From contig CALJUK010000740.1 of assembly GCA_937975745.1 (NCBI GenBank), forward strand, positions 1 through 8,440: 8,440 nucleotides of DNA, written 5' to 3'. A model generated the notes under the pieces. That model made no database searches. It saw nothing but the letters and a program-made list of their open reading frames with translations, and was not told the origin of the DNA. Below are positions 6,901-8,440 of this stretch, in pieces (positions within the stretch are counted from its first letter, which is position 1; the number at the start of each line of letters is the position of its first letter). This stretch comes from an uncultured Planctomycetaceae bacterium (GTDB lineage: Bacteria; Planctomycetota; Planctomycetia; Planctomycetales; Planctomycetaceae). Made by a program: the position numbers and the translations under genes.

Positions 6901-8440
6901 CTTCTGGTACTCGAGAGTATACGTGATTGGGTCGCCGTTTGGATCGGTGGCGGCGCCCCAACTCACGGTTGCGCTTGTTTGGGTCACGTTGGATGCCGCC
7001 AATGGGCCTGGCAGTCCGGGTGGTTCGTTCACGTCGTTGGTTACGTTCTGGAATTCACTGTCCAGTTCCGTGTTGTTCGTCGTAAATGGATCGTCGTACT
7101 CGAGAATCCAATTAATCGTGCCGCTGCTGTCGGTTGCCGGCGGCGTCACTGTGAAATGGAAATCGTCAGTGGTTCCATAGGGCACATTCATTTGACCGTA
7201 GGATGGCGGCCCAGGGCTGATGGACCACCCAGACGGGGGAGACTGCCACAGCACGATGAGATTACGGTCATCCCGCCCGTCGTTTCGTACTCGAACTGTC
7301 ACTGTTTGTGCGATGCCCGAGAAGTTGCTTGGTGAAATGCTGAGAATCTGGCCGGCCTTTGGCCTCAGGATGCTGACTGATCTCGAGCCTGACGATGAAG
7401 ACACAATCTCGTTATGAGATGCACACCTAGCTTGGGCACGCACACTGAAATTGCCGGGGTTTGAGTAAGTATGTGAGCGGGTGGAAGAACCCCAACTGGA
7501 GGTGCTACCATCGCCCCAATCGAAACGATACTGAACCGAGTGCCCCTTGTTGCTGCTCGATCCGCCAGTACTGAACGAGAGACTCTGGCCCGTCTCGCCC
7601 TCTGAGGGCCCGGAAGGCGTGTTCGGTGTCGAAACCGTTTCGGGCACAACATTGCTGACGGACTGCGTGTCTCTGTCCAGTTCGGTGTTGTTTGTGGTGA
7701 AGGGATCGTCGTACTCCAGGATCCATCTGATGCTGCCGCTGCTGTCATAGGAAGGCGGCGTGACCGTGAAATTGAAGTTAGCCGTCGTGTTGTACGGGAC
7801 ATTAAACTGGCGGTAGGACGGCGGACCTGGAGAGATCGACCAGCCGGATGGAGGTGACTCCCACAGAACGATCAGGTTCCTGTCATCTCGTCCGTCATTC
7901 CTCACTCTAACGGTGACTGTCCTGGAACTGCCCGTGAAGCTATCCGGAGAAACACTCAGGATCGTGCCAGCCTTTGGACGCTGAATCTCGACCGATCTTG
8001 GATTCGACCATCCGGAAACGATGGAAGTATGCGTAGCACATCGTGCCTGAGCCCTTACGCCATAGTCGTCTGGGCTTGAATAAGAATGGGACTGACTGGA
8101 GGAGCCCCAGCTTGACGTACTGCCATCGCCCCAATCGAAGCGATATTGCAATGAGTGGCCTTGGCTGCTGCTGGCACTCGCGGAGAATACAAGGCCCTGG
8201 CCAGTTTCCCCGCTGGACGGTCCACTCGGTGTTCCAGGCGTGCTTACGGTCTCTGGCTGGATAACGGTGACTTGCTTCGTGGCCGAACGTCCATCAGGGT
8301 TGTAGCCATTGAAGTCGTTGTCGTCAATCTGAACCCAAGCATACAGCTCGATACCGTTGCCGCCGTCATCAAACGCACTAAGGTTCACATTGGTAAAGGT
8401 ATGGGTGTACCATACATTCTGAGATGGAATTTGAAAGCAG
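3958..8440 (-). CDS. giant secreted multidomain protein with lipase-like hydrolase and dockerin (5' end outside window)
   Basis: The frame is open to the window edge, so the true start is missing; 1493 residues are visible and the GTG at 8388 is just an internal codon. Numbering from that GTG: two PKD plus CARDB-like modules (45-452), FN3 (about 453-551), CARDB-like (552-669), a Cys-containing region of unknown fold (670-815), a lipase-like alpha/beta hydrolase (about 818-1085), an Ig-like domain (1106-1199), MopE-type metal-binding motifs (1203-1316; WYQDADNDGYG, DCDD, PGAVEQC), a linker, and a dockerin-like pair (1419-1476; NILDLQEIKN and NILDLQAAKN). The hydrolase has HGW (827-829), the nucleophile elbow AHSAG (S944), LLDPF (D971) and DHSGPVLFYAETV (H1061). 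These match the order and spacing of the Ser/Asp/His triad in pancreatic-type lipases, so ester hydrolysis of a lipid or polymer is inferred; the substrate is unknown. Sampled lines show clearly lower GC than the other two genes. Confidence 0.9.
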   Translation of the reverse strand, partial: CFQIPSQNVWYTHTFTNVNLSAFDDGGNGIELYAWVQIDDNDFNGYNPDGRSATKQVTVIQPETVSTPGTPSGPSSGETGQGLVFSASASSSQGHSLQYRFDWGDGSTSSWGSSSQSHSYSSPDDYGVRAQARCATHTSIVSGWSNPRSVEIQRPKAGTILSVSPDSFTGSSRTVTVRVRNDGRDDRNLIVLWESPPSGWSISPGPPSYRQFNVPYNTTANFNFTVTPPSYDSSGSIRWILEYDDPFTTNNTELDRDTQSVSNVVPETVSTPNTPSGPSEGETGQSLSFSTGGSSSNKGHSVQYRFDWGDGSTSSWGSSTRSHTYSNPGNFSVRAQARCASHNEIVSSSSGSRSVSILRPKAGQILSISPSNFSGIAQTVTVRVRNDGRDDRNLIVLWQSPPSGWSISPGPPSYGQMNVPYGTTDDFHFTVTPPATDSSGTINWILEYDDPFTTNNTELDSEFQNVTNDVNEPPGLPGPLAASNVTQTSATVSWGAATDPNGDPITYTLEYQKDDANPFWTSECETSGTTCQLSGLMEDKSYHVRVRASDGPLTSNWRTQNNLFSTLPIPVIDASLSVSSVVPDPVQAGSTTTINLSVTNTGNVSHTFQFSVEILDYDDTSIVDQPLLQQVTITPGAIKSVAAPVLIPAHALSGPYKAVCHVWENAPGTGVALASSEKDFGVTYNPPSPIPWGNNTQPYGVFDDLASRTYDGDRHDDPAYRYFFCRRGVLQENDYVAGLEDDANLGFSPRTGANRQGELFLMRSPPHFGDDVVINPAYPEDCFRAGGELIAWDCPNLVGKFTWNADELVIRDVPKDWNYHLFRRLHPQESAPTISKTKLIVLVHGWNPDSVPNPFGGASWAQVSANIGQWLSTNGKTDWQVVEYNWAADADTGPTLGANPGFKDAFPKSGSESESAPKGVDTWPNQNGTEAAEAAHLHGQYLGEHLADQPGIEKVQFIAHSAGTWCARTAARYLLRQPNIEVQVTLLDPFMPNNAGAGDIPEPAESVLGKTIIDELDTEGSHPVLLENYFSKWDKIGGPAFFYNLGTSQQFAWRLLDIQEQLDDTIGNLIVVGRYTDHSGPVLFYAETVNESVQSETFWNWNWREAGWFVSLPYQELAEVDTTNPTVTITDPPNGQTVHTATISVSGTASDPGSPSTGVVAVEVRVNGGGWQLANGTTNWNVPSISLNVGGNTIEARSRDGADNPSTLSSVSVTYQIPPTWYQDADNDGYGNQFVSVQSPTQPSGYVADDTDCDDTRPDVNPGAVEQCGNGVDEDCKDGDLPCDPCGDTDCDFNGGENPCSCPEDCGPEIPEEGACDDQIDNDCNGIVDDCDPLLINAALRRFHGGAGDLDVPLHINGTPAIDPRRADAGGPQLVLTYDGTPTDPGCGGVQVSNGNCAATSVDGNALLVDLVHASNSCVEVGIGPNTIRVLSHEANVNTDNDVNILDLQEIKNRLLQAVQTSTAGYDVNCDGGINILDLQAAKNNLQQPASCP
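7030..8256 (-). repeat. tandem duplication of a 204-residue PKD/CARDB-like module within the giant gene
   Basis: Module 1 is 7645-8256 and module 2 is 7030-7644, each about 612-615 bp. Shared landmarks include PETVSTP, QYRFDWGDGSTSSWGS, VRAQARCA, RVRNDGRDDRNLIVLW, SPPSGWSISPGPPSY and ILEYDDPFTTNNTELD, in the same order with a one-residue length difference. The WGDGS block is the usual PKD signature. Both protein and DNA similarity are high, consistent with recent internal duplication. Confidence 0.9.

Noticed and set aside
8386..8388. GTG at 8388 as the start of the giant gene
   Set aside because: The frame continues without a stop to the window edge with similar residue use, no ribosome binding site precedes the GTG, and no signal peptide follows it.

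Overview
The window looks like a GC-rich bacterial chromosome segment, most plausibly from the Planctomycetota (possibly Phycisphaerae-like). This is an inference from gene content: a PEP-CTERM protein, a thrombospondin type 3 repeat protein, a type I dockerin-like C-terminus, MopE-like metal-binding motifs and a very large mosaic secreted protein. No rRNA or other phylogenetic marker is present, so the assignment is tentative.

Layout. Bases 128-1966 (+) encode a 612-residue exported protein with a signal peptide, a beta-rich repeat body, four 23-residue Ca-binding TSP3 repeats and a C-terminal Cys/hydrophobic/Arg tail. It converges on a 253-residue PEP-CTERM protein at 2158-2919 (-). The 191-bp gap between them holds two hairpins that could end transcription from either side. 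Bases 2920-3957 are a 1-kb non-coding stretch. In order they hold the leader of the PEP-CTERM gene with a 17-nt dyad and a weak candidate promoter, an inverted pair of 7-bp-period arrays (3248-3393), a 21-bp-period array of palindromic units (about 3458-3751), a cluster of CCGATAA motifs, and a strong hairpin after the last gene. Bases 3958-8440 (-) are the C-terminal 1493 residues of a giant secreted protein whose N-terminus lies outside the window. It carries two PKD/CARDB-like modules, FN3, CARDB, a pancreatic-lipase-like alpha/beta hydrolase, an Ig-like domain, MopE-like motifs and a dockerin.

How they relate. All three genes encode or appear to encode exported, Ca-binding or adhesive surface proteins, each with a different C-terminal attachment signal. 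I see no enzymatic pathway or operon joining them; this resembles an accessory surface-protein region. The strongest unexplained signal is the 21-bp array. Several units are perfect 7-bp stems with different sequences whose two arms change together, which suggests that the fold, rather than an encoded peptide, is what has been kept. No defence system, mobile-element gene, tRNA or CRISPR array was found.
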